From Clostridium sp. CAG:510 (GTDB lineage: Bacteria > Bacillota > Clostridia > Lachnospirales > Lachnospiraceae): a stretch of DNA of 31,832 nt. Positions 24,945-31,832 of this stretch are shown in pieces (positions within the stretch are counted from its first letter, which is position 1; each line of letters starts with the position of its first letter). The notes under the pieces were generated by a model. It ran no database searches, was not told the origin of the DNA, and saw nothing but the letters and a program-made list of their open reading frames with translations. A program made the translations under genes and the position numbers. Location: positions 136,800 to 168,631 of the forward strand of contig FR880847.1 in assembly GCA_000434615.1 (NCBI GenBank). The letters are read 5' to 3'.

Positions 24945-24960
24945 CTTAATATAAATTAAG
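24945..24960. promoter_or_regulatory. Palindrome touching the scfA ribosome site
   Basis: CTTAAT-ATAA-ATTAAG, a perfect 6-base inverted repeat whose last bases (AAG on the minus strand) start the AAGGAGG ribosome site of scfA. Pairing in the RNA would partly hide the site. Confidence 0.4.
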
Positions 24961-24974
24961 CTTCATACCATCGT

Positions 24975-25002
24975 AGTATATCATAAATTTCCTGTTTGTA
25001 AA
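24975..25002 (-). promoter_or_regulatory. Promoter of the scfA-scfB-secDF-recJ operon
   Basis: On the minus strand TTTACA (25002-24997), 16 bases, TATACT (24980-24975), about 45 bases before the scfA start. Confidence 0.6.
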
Positions 25003-25047
25003 AGGTTTTTTTCATATTTAGGCATATTTCGTGTATTTTTTCGGAAA

Positions 25048-25419
25048 TCACCCAAGCATGCCTCCCAGCATACCGCTTCCTCCGCAGAGCACCAGCACTG
25101 TTAAAAATTCTCCCGGCAGCTTTCCCAGATCATGGTCAACTGCTAAAGACACCACAGTAAGTATCAGAAAATACGCGCTTCCCATCAGAAGCCCCCACAA
25201 AAATTTCCGTGACTGCATCTTTTTTCCGGTAAGCCAGCCCGCTGCCAGATTGACCGCTATGTAAATACCGATAACCGCCGCCGAAACAATTTGTTCAGAC
25301 AGCCTGAGTTTATAGACCAGCAGCGAAAGTAAAATGAGCAGCGCTCCCGTAAGAATGTAAGCGGCAAGCAGGCATTTCAGGAAAAAAAGCCACGGCTTTC
25401 CTTCTCTTTCTTTGTCCAT
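25048..25419 (-). CDS. TIGR04086-like small membrane protein
   Basis: A 123-residue protein with four hydrophobic segments, a short charged N-terminus (MDKEREGK) and a Gly-rich end (CGGSGMLGGMLG). Length, topology and position just upstream of scfA match the clostridial TIGR04086 membrane family, which I recall as commonly lying near SCIFF genes. It is on the same strand as scfA but separated by about 117 bases containing a promoter. Function unknown; a link to SCIFF export is only a guess. Confidence 0.7.
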   Translation of the reverse strand: MDKEREGKPWLFFLKCLLAAYILTGALLILLSLLVYKLRLSEQIVSAAVIGIYIAVNLAAGWLTGKKMQSRKFLWGLLMGSAYFLILTVVSLAVDHDLGKLPGEFLTVLVLCGGSGMLGGMLG

Positions 25420-25531
25420 CTCTCTCCTCCTCCGGCATTGTTCTATTCATGTATATGTCGGGGCGGACATTTCTTATACCTGCATTTCCGCAAAAATATA
25501 CCGCTTTTCCTGTTCTTAACGGTTGTTAATC

Positions 25532-25561
25532 TTGACAAACCGCTATGGAATACGGTATTAT
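25532..25561 (+). promoter_or_regulatory. Promoter of the CNNM-type gene
   Basis: TTGACA (25532-25537), 18 bases, TATTAT (25556-25561), about 50 bases before the start codon. The -35 is perfect. Confidence 0.65.
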
Positions 25562-25611
25562 TTCCTATCATTATATAAAAATTTATTCAAATTACAAAAG
25601 GAGTGTTATTC

Positions 25612-26916
25612 TTGGAGACATCTGATGTCGCGCAACTGATTATTATTATTGTTCTGATCTTTTTATCCGGCTTCTTTTCTTCCGCCGAGACCGCTTTTTC
25701 CACCTTGAACAGGGTGCGTATGCGGAATCTGGAAGAAGAAGGCAGCAAAAAAGCCGCAAGGGTCAATAAGATTTTGGAGAGCTACAGTAAAATGCTTTCT
25801 GCCATCCTGATCGGCAACAACATTGTAAACCTGACCGCTTCTTCCCTGACAACGGCATTTGTCATCGGCGTATGCGGCAATGCGTACATAGGAGTCGGTA
25901 CCGGTATACTTACCATTGTGGTACTGCTCGGCGGGGAAATCATTCCCAAGACATGGGCAAACTTAAATTCCGAAAAATTGGCCCTTGCCTACTCCTCCGT
26001 CATCTACGCACTGATGAAGGTCATGACGCCGGTTATTTTTATCGTGGATCTGCTGTCCAATGGCATCTTAAAGCTTTTGCATGTGGACCCCAATAAAAAG
26101 ATGGATACCATTACCGAAAGTGAATTGAAGACCTACGTGGATGTCAGCCATGAAGACGGCCAGATTGAATCGGATGAACGGGAAATGATTTACAATATCT
26201 TTGAATTCTCCGATACCTGCGTAAAGGATATTATGATTCCCCGTACCAACATGGTGACCGTCAATGCAGACGAAAGTGTAAACGACTTAATCAAGGTATT
26301 CCACGAGTCCATGTATACCCGTATTCCCGTGTATCAGGAAGACAAGGACAGCATGATCGGTTTTGTCAACATCAAGGATTTATTTATTGCCCGTATTTCC
26401 GGTCAGAAAAATATCACATTAAAGTCCCTCCTGCGGGAGGCCTACTACACCTACGAATACAAGAAAAATGCAGACCTTCTTCTGGAAATGCGTGAGAAAT
26501 CCATGAATGTGGCATTTGTCTTAAACGAATACGGTTCCACCGTGGGTATGGTTACGCTCGAAGACCTTTTGGAAGAGCTTGTCGGGGAAATCCGTGACGA
26601 ATACGACGAGGACGAAAAAGAACTCATTCAGAAAATAGATGACCGTTCCTACCTCATTGAAGGCAGCATGAATCTCTCCGATATCAACGACAGCATCGGT
26701 ACTTCCTTAAATTCCGATGATTACGACTCCATCGGCGGTATCATCATCGGTCAGCTGGACCGTCTGCCGGAGGACAACGAATCCGTAGTTCTCGCCGACG
26801 GCACTACCCTGCAGGTAAAGGGTATCGACCAGAACCGCATCCTTCACGTCCTGCTTACCCTTCCCGAACCCAAGGAAGAAGAAACGGACGAAGAAGCTTC
26901 CGCAAATAAACAATAG
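25612..26916 (+). CDS. Hemolysin C/CorC-type CNNM family transporter with CBS domains
   Basis: A 434-residue membrane protein. An N-terminal DUF21/CNNM domain with three or four helices (about 1-190, FLSGFFSSAETAFSTLNRVR) precedes a CBS pair (about 200-325, IMIPRTNMVTVNADESVNDLIKVF and STVGMVTLEDLLEELVGEIRDEYD) and a C-terminal CorC/HlyC domain (about 340-420). Family members are mostly Mg2+ or cation exporters; the hemolysin label is historical. Translation most likely starts at TTG 25612, 8 bases after AAAGGAG. The upstream GTG at 25603 overlaps that site. It may work opposite MgtE in Mg2+ balance, though they are not co-transcribed. Confidence 0.93.
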   Translation: METSDVAQLIIIIVLIFLSGFFSSAETAFSTLNRVRMRNLEEEGSKKAARVNKILESYSKMLSAILIGNNIVNLTASSLTTAFVIGVCGNAYIGVGTGILTIVVLLGGEIIPKTWANLNSEKLALAYSSVIYALMKVMTPVIFIVDLLSNGILKLLHVDPNKKMDTITESELKTYVDVSHEDGQIESDEREMIYNIFEFSDTCVKDIMIPRTNMVTVNADESVNDLIKVFHESMYTRIPVYQEDKDSMIGFVNIKDLFIARISGQKNITLKSLLREAYYTYEYKKNADLLLEMREKSMNVAFVLNEYGSTVGMVTLEDLLEELVGEIRDEYDEDEKELIQKIDDRSYLIEGSMNLSDINDSIGTSLNSDDYDSIGGIIIGQLDRLPEDNESVVLADGTTLQVKGIDQNRILHVLLTLPEPKEEETDEEASANKQ

Positions 26917-26943
26917 AATGCACGCTCTGCGAACATTCTATTG
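26911..26943. repeat. Perfect inverted repeat across the CNNM stop codon
   Basis: CAATAGAATG (26911-26920) and CATTCTATTG (26934-26943) are perfect 10-base arms with a 13-base loop. The TAG stop lies inside the left arm. No T-run follows; a conventional terminator comes next. Confidence 0.5.
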
Positions 26944-26956
26944 TCATGAATAATAA

Positions 26957-26996
26957 ATGCCCTGCCGGTCAATCCCCGGCAGGGCATCTTTTTTTT
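26957..26996 (+). terminator. Terminator of the CNNM-type gene
   Basis: ATGCCCTGCCGG (26957-26968) and CCGGCAGGGCAT (26976-26987) form a perfect 12-base stem followed by a T8 run. Confidence 0.9.
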
Positions 26997-27037
26997 GCAA
27001 AGTCAGGAAATCCTTTCCATTAGCAGGCTGCGCGTGC

Positions 27038-28807
27038 TTACGGCAGTCTGTATTTTTCTGCATAGGCAAGAACTTTTCCGCGGAAATTGATGTTCTCGCT
27101 TTCTTTTAAGTTGTCCAGGTATTCATGGGTTTCGTAGCTGTCTTCCTTTACCTGCAAAAGACATACCGCAATATTGGAGCAGTGATCCGCCACTCTTTCA
27201 AAGTTATTGGTAAGCTCCGTTAAAAGCACGCCCAGTTCAATGGTGCATTTGCCCTTGCGCAGACGCTTGATATGGCGCTTCTTCATTTCAATATTAAGCT
27301 GGTCAATAACCTCCTCCAAAGGCTCCACAAGCTCTGCCGTCTCGGAGCTGTCCGTTTCAAAAGCAGTAAAGGAAATATCCAGGATTTCCTTAATGGCATC
27401 CATGAAGACGGTAAGCTCTTCCATTGCTTTATCGGAGAATACCAGTCCTCTCTCCTGCATTTCGTCCGCCGACTCCTTAATATTTAAGGCATGGTCGGAA
27501 ATCCTCTCAAAATCGCCGATACAGTGAAGCAGGATGGACAATACATGACTTTCCTTTTCCGTCATATCCTTGCCGCTGATCTTTACTAAGTAAGTACCGA
27601 TTTCATCCTCGAACCGGTCAATATCCTGTTCTAATTTTTCAACCTCTGCCGCCTTGTCCGCATCATAGCCCTGCAGAAGGTCAAGCGCTGTGAAAATCGA
27701 CTTCTTGGAATACTGCGCCATGGTAATGGCAACTCTTCTGCTTCGCTCGATGGCAAGTCCGGGGTTCTCTAAGAAACGGCTGTCCAGTGTTTTCAATTCC
27801 ACATCCACGGGTGACATTTCGCCTTCCTTTACCTTGTCCGGTACGGTTAAATTAACTAACTTAACAAACATCTTAGAGAAAGGAAGCAGGATGATGCAAA
27901 GCGCTATGTTAAATAAGGAATGAATCAAGGCAATTCCAAGCGGAGAAATTGCTTCTTCCATAAAGGAAAAATGAAGGAAAGTATTCGCCGCATAGAAAAC
28001 CACCATAAACAGGGTTGTCTTTACAATATTGTAATACAGATGCATGAGGGCTGCCTTCTTGGCATCCTTGTTGGCGCCAATGGCGGAAATCAGGACCGTA
28101 ATGCAGGCACCGATGTTCTGTCCCATGATAACCGGCACCGCCGTAGCTCCGGTCACTGCCCCCGAACGGGACAACGCCTGCAAAATACCGACGGATGCGG
28201 AAGAGCTCTGTACGATAGCAGTCATAATAAAGCCTACCAGTACGCCTAAAAGCGGATTGGAGAACATGGTCAGCATATTGGTGAACTCCGGCACATCCGC
28301 CAGACCCTTTACCGCACCGCTCATGGTATCCATACCAATCATCAGGATGGCAAAGCCGGCAATAACGGTACCCACCGTCTTATGCTTTTCCTTCTTGGTG
28401 AAGTTAATCAGGATAACACCGATCAACGCCAGTACGGGAGCAAAGGATGACGGTTTGAAAAGCTGAATGATAAAGCTGGTGCTTTCAATACCGGTCAGAC
28501 TTAAAAGCCATGCGGTAATGGTAGTACCTACATTGGCACCGATAATTACGTTTACCGCCTGCTCCAGCTGCATAATTCCGGAGTTTACAAAACCGACTAC
28601 CATAACTATGGTTGCCGTGGAGGACTGGATAACCGCCGTCACACCGGCGCCCACTAAAACCGCCTTAACCGGATTGTTGGTAAGCTTTTCCAGTATGTTT
28701 TCCAGCTTGCTGCCGGAAACCCTCGACAGGCCTTCGCCCATCATGTGCATACCATACAGGAACAGGGCAAGTCCGCCCATCATCGTCAGAAGGTCAAAAA
28801 AATCCAT
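27038..28807 (-). CDS. Na/Pi cotransporter family protein with C-terminal PhoU-like domain
   Basis: A 589-residue membrane protein, predicted to take up phosphate with sodium. Two Na/Pi repeats (about 1-145 and 150-310) each carry the inverted QSSTA/QSSSA signature (VIQSSTATIVMVVGF and IVQSSSASVGILQAL). A helical PhoU-like domain (about 355-560, FERISDHALNIKESADE and NFERVADHCSNIAV) probably senses or gates. The frame is open upstream to 28948, but the family starts at MDFFDLLTMMGGLALFLYGM (ATG 28807), and the promoter at 28857-28885 rules out the longer start. The Shine-Dalgarno is weak. Confidence 0.94.
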   Translation of the reverse strand: MDFFDLLTMMGGLALFLYGMHMMGEGLSRVSGSKLENILEKLTNNPVKAVLVGAGVTAVIQSSTATIVMVVGFVNSGIMQLEQAVNVIIGANVGTTITAWLLSLTGIESTSFIIQLFKPSSFAPVLALIGVILINFTKKEKHKTVGTVIAGFAILMIGMDTMSGAVKGLADVPEFTNMLTMFSNPLLGVLVGFIMTAIVQSSSASVGILQALSRSGAVTGATAVPVIMGQNIGACITVLISAIGANKDAKKAALMHLYYNIVKTTLFMVVFYAANTFLHFSFMEEAISPLGIALIHSLFNIALCIILLPFSKMFVKLVNLTVPDKVKEGEMSPVDVELKTLDSRFLENPGLAIERSRRVAITMAQYSKKSIFTALDLLQGYDADKAAEVEKLEQDIDRFEDEIGTYLVKISGKDMTEKESHVLSILLHCIGDFERISDHALNIKESADEMQERGLVFSDKAMEELTVFMDAIKEILDISFTAFETDSSETAELVEPLEEVIDQLNIEMKKRHIKRLRKGKCTIELGVLLTELTNNFERVADHCSNIAVCLLQVKEDSYETHEYLDNLKESENINFRGKVLAYAEKYRLP

Positions 28808-28856
28808 TTGTGTACCCAACTTTCTTTTTTCTGTACAATTTTTACTCGCTATTTCT

Positions 28857-28885
28857 ATTGTAACTAAAAAGCGTCCTATATGCAA
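28857..28885 (-). promoter_or_regulatory. Promoter of the Na/Pi cotransporter gene
   Basis: On the minus strand TTGCAT (28885-28880), 17 bases, TACAAT (28862-28857). It lies between the LysR stop and the transporter start, so the latter need not depend on LysR transcription. Confidence 0.6.
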
Positions 28886-28907
28886 CAACCTTTTCCGCAA
28901 GTTTTTG

Positions 28908-29792
28908 TTATGTTTTCTGTATCTGTTTTTCCAGCTCCGCGGCGGCAAGGCTTAACGACTCGCCCTTTCTTTTTAAAAGACAGATGTTCCGCTCCGGCAC
29001 CGGCGGCTCCATGTCCAGAATAACCAGCCCCTCCATATTTTCCTTTTCCAGGAAATCCAGCGGTACAAAGCCTATCCCCAAATCCGACTTTACCATGGGC
29101 AGTATCTGGTCGGAGGTTGCCGCCTCCACATCCGGGGAGAACGTCCATCCCATCTTACCAAAAATAGCGGAATAAAAGGCAAAGGAACTGGTCTGCTCTC
29201 CGAGACCGATGAGAGGATATTTCTTTATTTGTTCATCGGTAAGTGACATGCCCGTTGCCATGGAAAATGCGGTGCTGCATACCGGAACCTCCTTAATTTT
29301 CCGAAGTACCTTGGCAGTAATTCCCTCCGGCAGGGTAAAAGGGTCGGTTACAAGCGCCATGTCCGCCAGTCCTTTTTTTAATTCCGAAAGCGCCTGCGGT
29401 GTGGTCTGGTTGGAAATGCGGATACGGATACCGGGATACGCCTTCCGATATTTTTTTAAGGCAGGAAGCAGCACACAGTGCAGGGCAATTTCGCTGGCCG
29501 CAATCGTAACCACTCCGCCCTGCAGACTCTTTTCCCGGGCGATTTCTTCCTCACCGCTCAAAATATGCTCCATTGCCACGGAAATATGGGCATACAGCTT
29601 TTCCCCTTCCGGTGTCAGGGTAATGCCGTGCCGCTGCCGGATAAACAGCGTACATCCCAGCTCCTCTTCCAATTTCTTCATCATGCGGGTGATATTGGGC
29701 TGATTGTTCATCAGCGCCTGTGCGGCTGCCGTGAAGCTTTTCAGCTTTGCCACATAATAAAAGACTCTGTAATAGTCGTAACTGATGTTCAT
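28908..29792 (-). CDS. LysR family transcriptional regulator
   Basis: A 294-residue LysR-type regulator. The N-terminal winged helix-turn-helix (YYVAKLKSFTAAAQALMNNQPNITRMMKKLEEELGCTLFIR) is intact, and residues about 85-290 form the periplasmic-binding-like effector domain. The first ATG of the frame (29804) overlaps GGAG, which serves as the ribosome site for the ATG at 29792, the preferred start (MNISYDYYRVF). It diverges from the cytidylate-kinase-like/MATE pair. Direct repeats in the shared upstream region are candidate binding sites. Confidence 0.93.
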   Translation of the reverse strand: MNISYDYYRVFYYVAKLKSFTAAAQALMNNQPNITRMMKKLEEELGCTLFIRQRHGITLTPEGEKLYAHISVAMEHILSGEEEIAREKSLQGGVVTIAASEIALHCVLLPALKKYRKAYPGIRIRISNQTTPQALSELKKGLADMALVTDPFTLPEGITAKVLRKIKEVPVCSTAFSMATGMSLTDEQIKKYPLIGLGEQTSSFAFYSAIFGKMGWTFSPDVEAATSDQILPMVKSDLGIGFVPLDFLEKENMEGLVILDMEPPVPERNICLLKRKGESLSLAAAELEKQIQKT

Positions 29793-29808
29793 ACTTTTCT
29801 CCATATCA

Positions 29809-29852
29809 TTTTCATATATCTATATTTCAAAATTTATATTTTTCATATATCT
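29809..29852. repeat. Direct repeats upstream of the kinase-like gene, LysR site candidate
   Basis: TTTTCATATATCT occurs at 29809-29821 and again at 29840-29852, 31 bases apart (three helical turns). The second copy overlaps the presumed -35 region of the kinase promoter. The region is AT-rich, so chance is possible. Confidence 0.4.
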
Positions 29853-29868
29853 TTAATAGGATTATAAT
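29840..29868 (+). promoter_or_regulatory. Promoter of the kinase-like/MATE operon
   Basis: A consensus TATAAT at 29863-29868 with a weak TTTTCA 17 bases upstream (29840-29845). A weak -35 covered by a repeated motif suits an activator-dependent promoter. Confidence 0.5.
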
Positions 29869-29912
29869 ACAGCCGATGTGAAAAAAGCAACACCTAACAG
29901 AGAGGATGAATA

Positions 29913-29938
29913 GTGTGAAAAAAAAATTTTTTTCACAC
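29913..29938. repeat. Long A/T-tract palindrome in the leader of the kinase-like gene
   Basis: GTGTG followed by nine A, seven T and CACAC: perfect 12-base arms around two A. It lies inside the transcribed leader and inside a short upstream ORF. Confidence 0.6.
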
Positions 29939-29953
29939 GCAAATTTGTGCTGA
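29915..29953 (+). CDS. Short upstream ORF before the kinase-like gene
   Basis: Twelve codons (MKKKFFSHANLC) starting at GTG 29915, nine bases after AGAGAGG. Its TGA overlaps an ATG (TGATG at 29951-29955) that is in frame with the kinase-like gene. A hairpin TTTGTGC-N5-GCACAAA (29944-29962) spans that junction. It could be a regulatory leader peptide; too short to be certain. Confidence 0.3.
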   Translation: MKKKFFSHANLC

Positions 29954-29991
29954 TGGCACAAAGTTTGCAGATTATGAAAGGAATGAAATGT

Positions 29992-30603
29992 ATGGAAAAC
30001 AAAATTATTTGTATCGGACGTGAATACGGCAGCGGCGGTCGTGAAATCGGAGAAAAGTTAGCAAGACAGCTCGGTATCCCCTGCTATGACAAGCTGCTGA
30101 TTAAAAAGGCGGCTTTAGAATCCGGATTAAGCGAAGAATTTCTTTCCCGGACAGAGGAATCCCCCATTAACAGCATCCAGTTTTTAAGTGGCAACCCTTA
30201 TGCGGATGTAGCCGGTATCGGCACCGCTTTCTATTCCGAGAGCCAGATGGCTTACAATGCGGAACGCACTGTTATCGAACAGTTGGCAAAGCAGGGACCC
30301 TGCGTCATCATCGGCCGCTGCGCTTCCGCCATTCTTCCCAAGGAAGACCGTCTTTCCGTTTTCATTTATGCAGACAAAGCGGATAAACTCAAACGTGTCA
30401 TGGTGCGGAACAACCTGACCGAAAAAGAAGCGGCTCACCGCATCAAGCACATGGACCGCATGAGAAAACAGTTCTTTGATTTTTATTCCGACACCTCCTG
30501 GGGTCACGCAGACAGCTATGACCTGCTGTTATCCAGCAGCCGCTTTGGTACGGACGGATGCGTCAATATGATTGTAAACAGTATCAAGGAATGGGAGGCA
30601 TAA
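29992..30603 (+). CDS. Cytidylate kinase-like family protein
   Basis: A 203-residue P-loop protein of the Cytidylate_kin2-like group. The N-terminal ICIGREYGSGGREIGEKLARQLG (about 5-27) is the characteristic P-loop variant, followed by YDKLLIKKAALESG, a central CVIIGRCASAIL strand and the lid-like KEAAHRIKHMDRMRKQF. True CMP kinase is a different housekeeping gene; these paralogues are frequent in Clostridia and their substrate is unknown. AAAGGA lies 9 bases before the ATG at 29992; an in-frame ATG at 29953 would add 13 residues. The MATE gene begins 4 bases after its stop, and the ribosome site for MATE lies in its last codons, so the two are coupled. Confidence 0.85.
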   Translation: MENKIICIGREYGSGGREIGEKLARQLGIPCYDKLLIKKAALESGLSEEFLSRTEESPINSIQFLSGNPYADVAGIGTAFYSESQMAYNAERTVIEQLAKQGPCVIIGRCASAILPKEDRLSVFIYADKADKLKRVMVRNNLTEKEAAHRIKHMDRMRKQFFDFYSDTSWGHADSYDLLLSSSRFGTDGCVNMIVNSIKEWEA

Positions 30604-30607
30604 AAAG

Positions 30608-31832
30608 ATGAATAAAGACCTTACTGTAGGAAAGCCGGAAACCGTTTTATGGAAATTCTGCCTGCCGTTGTTCGGCAGTATCATTTTCCAGCAGTTATAC
30701 AATATCGCCGACAGCCTGGTTGCCGGAAAATTCGTCGGTGAAAACGCCCTGGCTGCGGTTGGTAACAGTTACGAAATCACTCTTATTTTTATAGCCTTTG
30801 CCTTCGGCTGCAACATGGGCTGCTCCGTTGTGGTATCCAAGCTTTTCGGTGCAAAGAACTTCAAGGAAATGAAAACAGCGGTCTACACCGCCTGCATCTT
30901 CAGCGCCATTGTGTGTGCTTTCCTGATGTTAATCGGGATTGCCGGTTCCGGACTGCTGCTCCGTTTAATCCGTACACCCGAGGAAGTTTTTGCGGACTCC
31001 AAGCTTTATCTGGACATCTATGCCTGGGGCTTACCGTTTGTTTTCTTCTATAACATTGCAACCGGTATCTTTTCCGCTTTGGGAGACTCCAAAACACCGT
31101 TCTACTTTCTGGCGGTATCTTCCTTATCCAATATCGCCGTAGATATCTGGTTTGTAAAAGCCTTCAACATGGGCGTTGCCGGTGTTGCCTGGGCTACCTT
31201 CCTCTGCCAGGGCGTAAGCTGTGTACTTGCCATGGTCGTTGTGTTCAACAGACTTCGTAAAGTAGAAGGCAAGGAAAAAGCGCCCCTCTTCAGCTGGGCG
31301 CTCTTAAAGGATATTGTAGTTATTGCGGTTCCCAGTACTCTGCAGCAGAGTTTCATTTCCTTAGGAAACATTATCATCCAGAGTATTATCAACGGCTTCG
31401 GTGCTCCCGTTATGGCAGGTTATTCCGCAGCCGTCAAACTGAACAACCTGGTTATCACCTCCTTCACCACTCTTGGCAACGGTATTTCCAACTACACCGC
31501 CCAGAACTTAGGAGCCAGAAAACTGCCCCGTATCAAAGAGGGCATGAAGGTTGGCGTAAAAATGGTATGGATGTTAAGCCTTCCGCTTTTCCTCCTTTAC
31601 TTCTTTGCCGGCAATGTCGTTCTGAAGCTCTTCATGGATGAGCCTACCGAACTCGCCATGCACACAGGCATTATGTACCTGCGGATTTTGTCCCCCTTCT
31701 ACTTTGTAGTTTCCGCGAAATTAGTAGCCGACGGCATTCTTCGTGGCGCCGGCATGATGAAGCAGTTCATGATTGCCACCTTCACCGACTTAATCCTGCG
31801 TGTAGTTATGGCTTTCGTATTCTCCAGAACCG
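30608..31832 (+). CDS. MATE family efflux transporter, C-terminus cut by window edge
   Basis: About 408 residues of a multidrug and toxin extrusion protein, normally about 450 long with twelve helices, exporting cationic compounds with Na+ or H+. The start MNKDLTVGKPETVLWKFCLPLFGSIIFQQLYNIADSLVAGKFVG is typical of the clostridial MATE branch. The second repeat starts near VVIAVPSTLQQSFISLGN, with GFGAPVMAGYSAAVKLNNL in the following helix. GGGAGG lies 9 bases before the ATG. It forms an operon with the kinase-like gene; whether that pairing matters for function is unknown. Confidence 0.94.
   Translation, partial: MNKDLTVGKPETVLWKFCLPLFGSIIFQQLYNIADSLVAGKFVGENALAAVGNSYEITLIFIAFAFGCNMGCSVVVSKLFGAKNFKEMKTAVYTACIFSAIVCAFLMLIGIAGSGLLLRLIRTPEEVFADSKLYLDIYAWGLPFVFFYNIATGIFSALGDSKTPFYFLAVSSLSNIAVDIWFVKAFNMGVAGVAWATFLCQGVSCVLAMVVVFNRLRKVEGKEKAPLFSWALLKDIVVIAVPSTLQQSFISLGNIIIQSIINGFGAPVMAGYSAAVKLNNLVITSFTTLGNGISNYTAQNLGARKLPRIKEGMKVGVKMVWMLSLPLFLLYFFAGNVVLKLFMDEPTELAMHTGIMYLRILSPFYFVVSAKLVADGILRGAGMMKQFMIATFTDLILRVVMAFVFSRT

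Noticed and set aside
28808..28948. Longer Na/Pi cotransporter N-terminus
   Set aside because: It overlaps the LysR gene end and contains the transporter's own promoter; the family begins at the MDFFDLL start.
29913..29938. CRP/FNR-type site at the A/T-tract palindrome
   Set aside because: TGTGA and TCACA are present but separated by 14 bases; such sites need about 6.

Overview
The window looks like chromosomal DNA of a gut-type Lachnospiraceae or related Clostridia. The clearest markers are the six-cysteine SCIFF peptide with its radical SAM maturase beside a fused secDF and recJ, a HrcA/CIRCE-controlled groES-groEL pair, a clostridial-type MgtE, and strong Gram-positive ribosome binding sites and promoters. 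No species can be named from the sequence alone. No rRNA, tRNA, CRISPR array or intact insertion sequence was seen.

Layout. 1-2001: an ApbE flavin transferase lipoprotein (cut by the window edge) diverges from a NusG-domain-II membrane protein and a Gx-transporter/EetB-like membrane protein, a likely flavin-based redox module. 1998-3368: a TetR regulator and a divergent CmpB-type membrane protein with an operator-like palindrome at the regulator's promoter. 3557-5197: an NhaC-type antiporter. 5333-7325: groEL, groES and a perfect CIRCE element. 7485-9026: an AraC regulator followed by an unusual two-domain protein with a C39/papain-like cysteine peptidase signature. 9246-12798: a heterodimeric ABC exporter with one degenerate ATP site. 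12850-14120: a visibly AT-rich patch of small unrecognised and broken genes behind its own strong promoter. 14186-16338: MgtE with a long leader containing an overlapping upstream ORF, then a YigZ/IMPACT protein. 16536-19136: a bifunctional class A penicillin-binding protein. 19192-25419 (minus): TIGR04086-like membrane protein, SCIFF peptide (scfA), SCIFF maturase (scfB), secDF and recJ; scfA to recJ form one tight operon with a terminator-like attenuator after the peptide gene. 25612-26916: a CNNM/CorC-type CBS protein. 27038-28807: a Na/Pi cotransporter with a PhoU-like tail. 28908-29792: a LysR regulator divergent from a cytidylate-kinase-like gene and a MATE transporter that runs off the right edge.

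Most genes are housekeeping or common clostridial functions. The more novel material is regulatory or accessory: the mgtE leader ORF, the scfA-scfB attenuator, the palindrome-rich leader with a short ORF before the kinase-like gene, the TetR and apbE operator candidates, the peptidase fusion, and the decayed AT-rich patch. Start codons were chosen from Shine-Dalgarno spacing, promoter position and family alignment. Several differ from the longest open frame, and these are explained in the entries.
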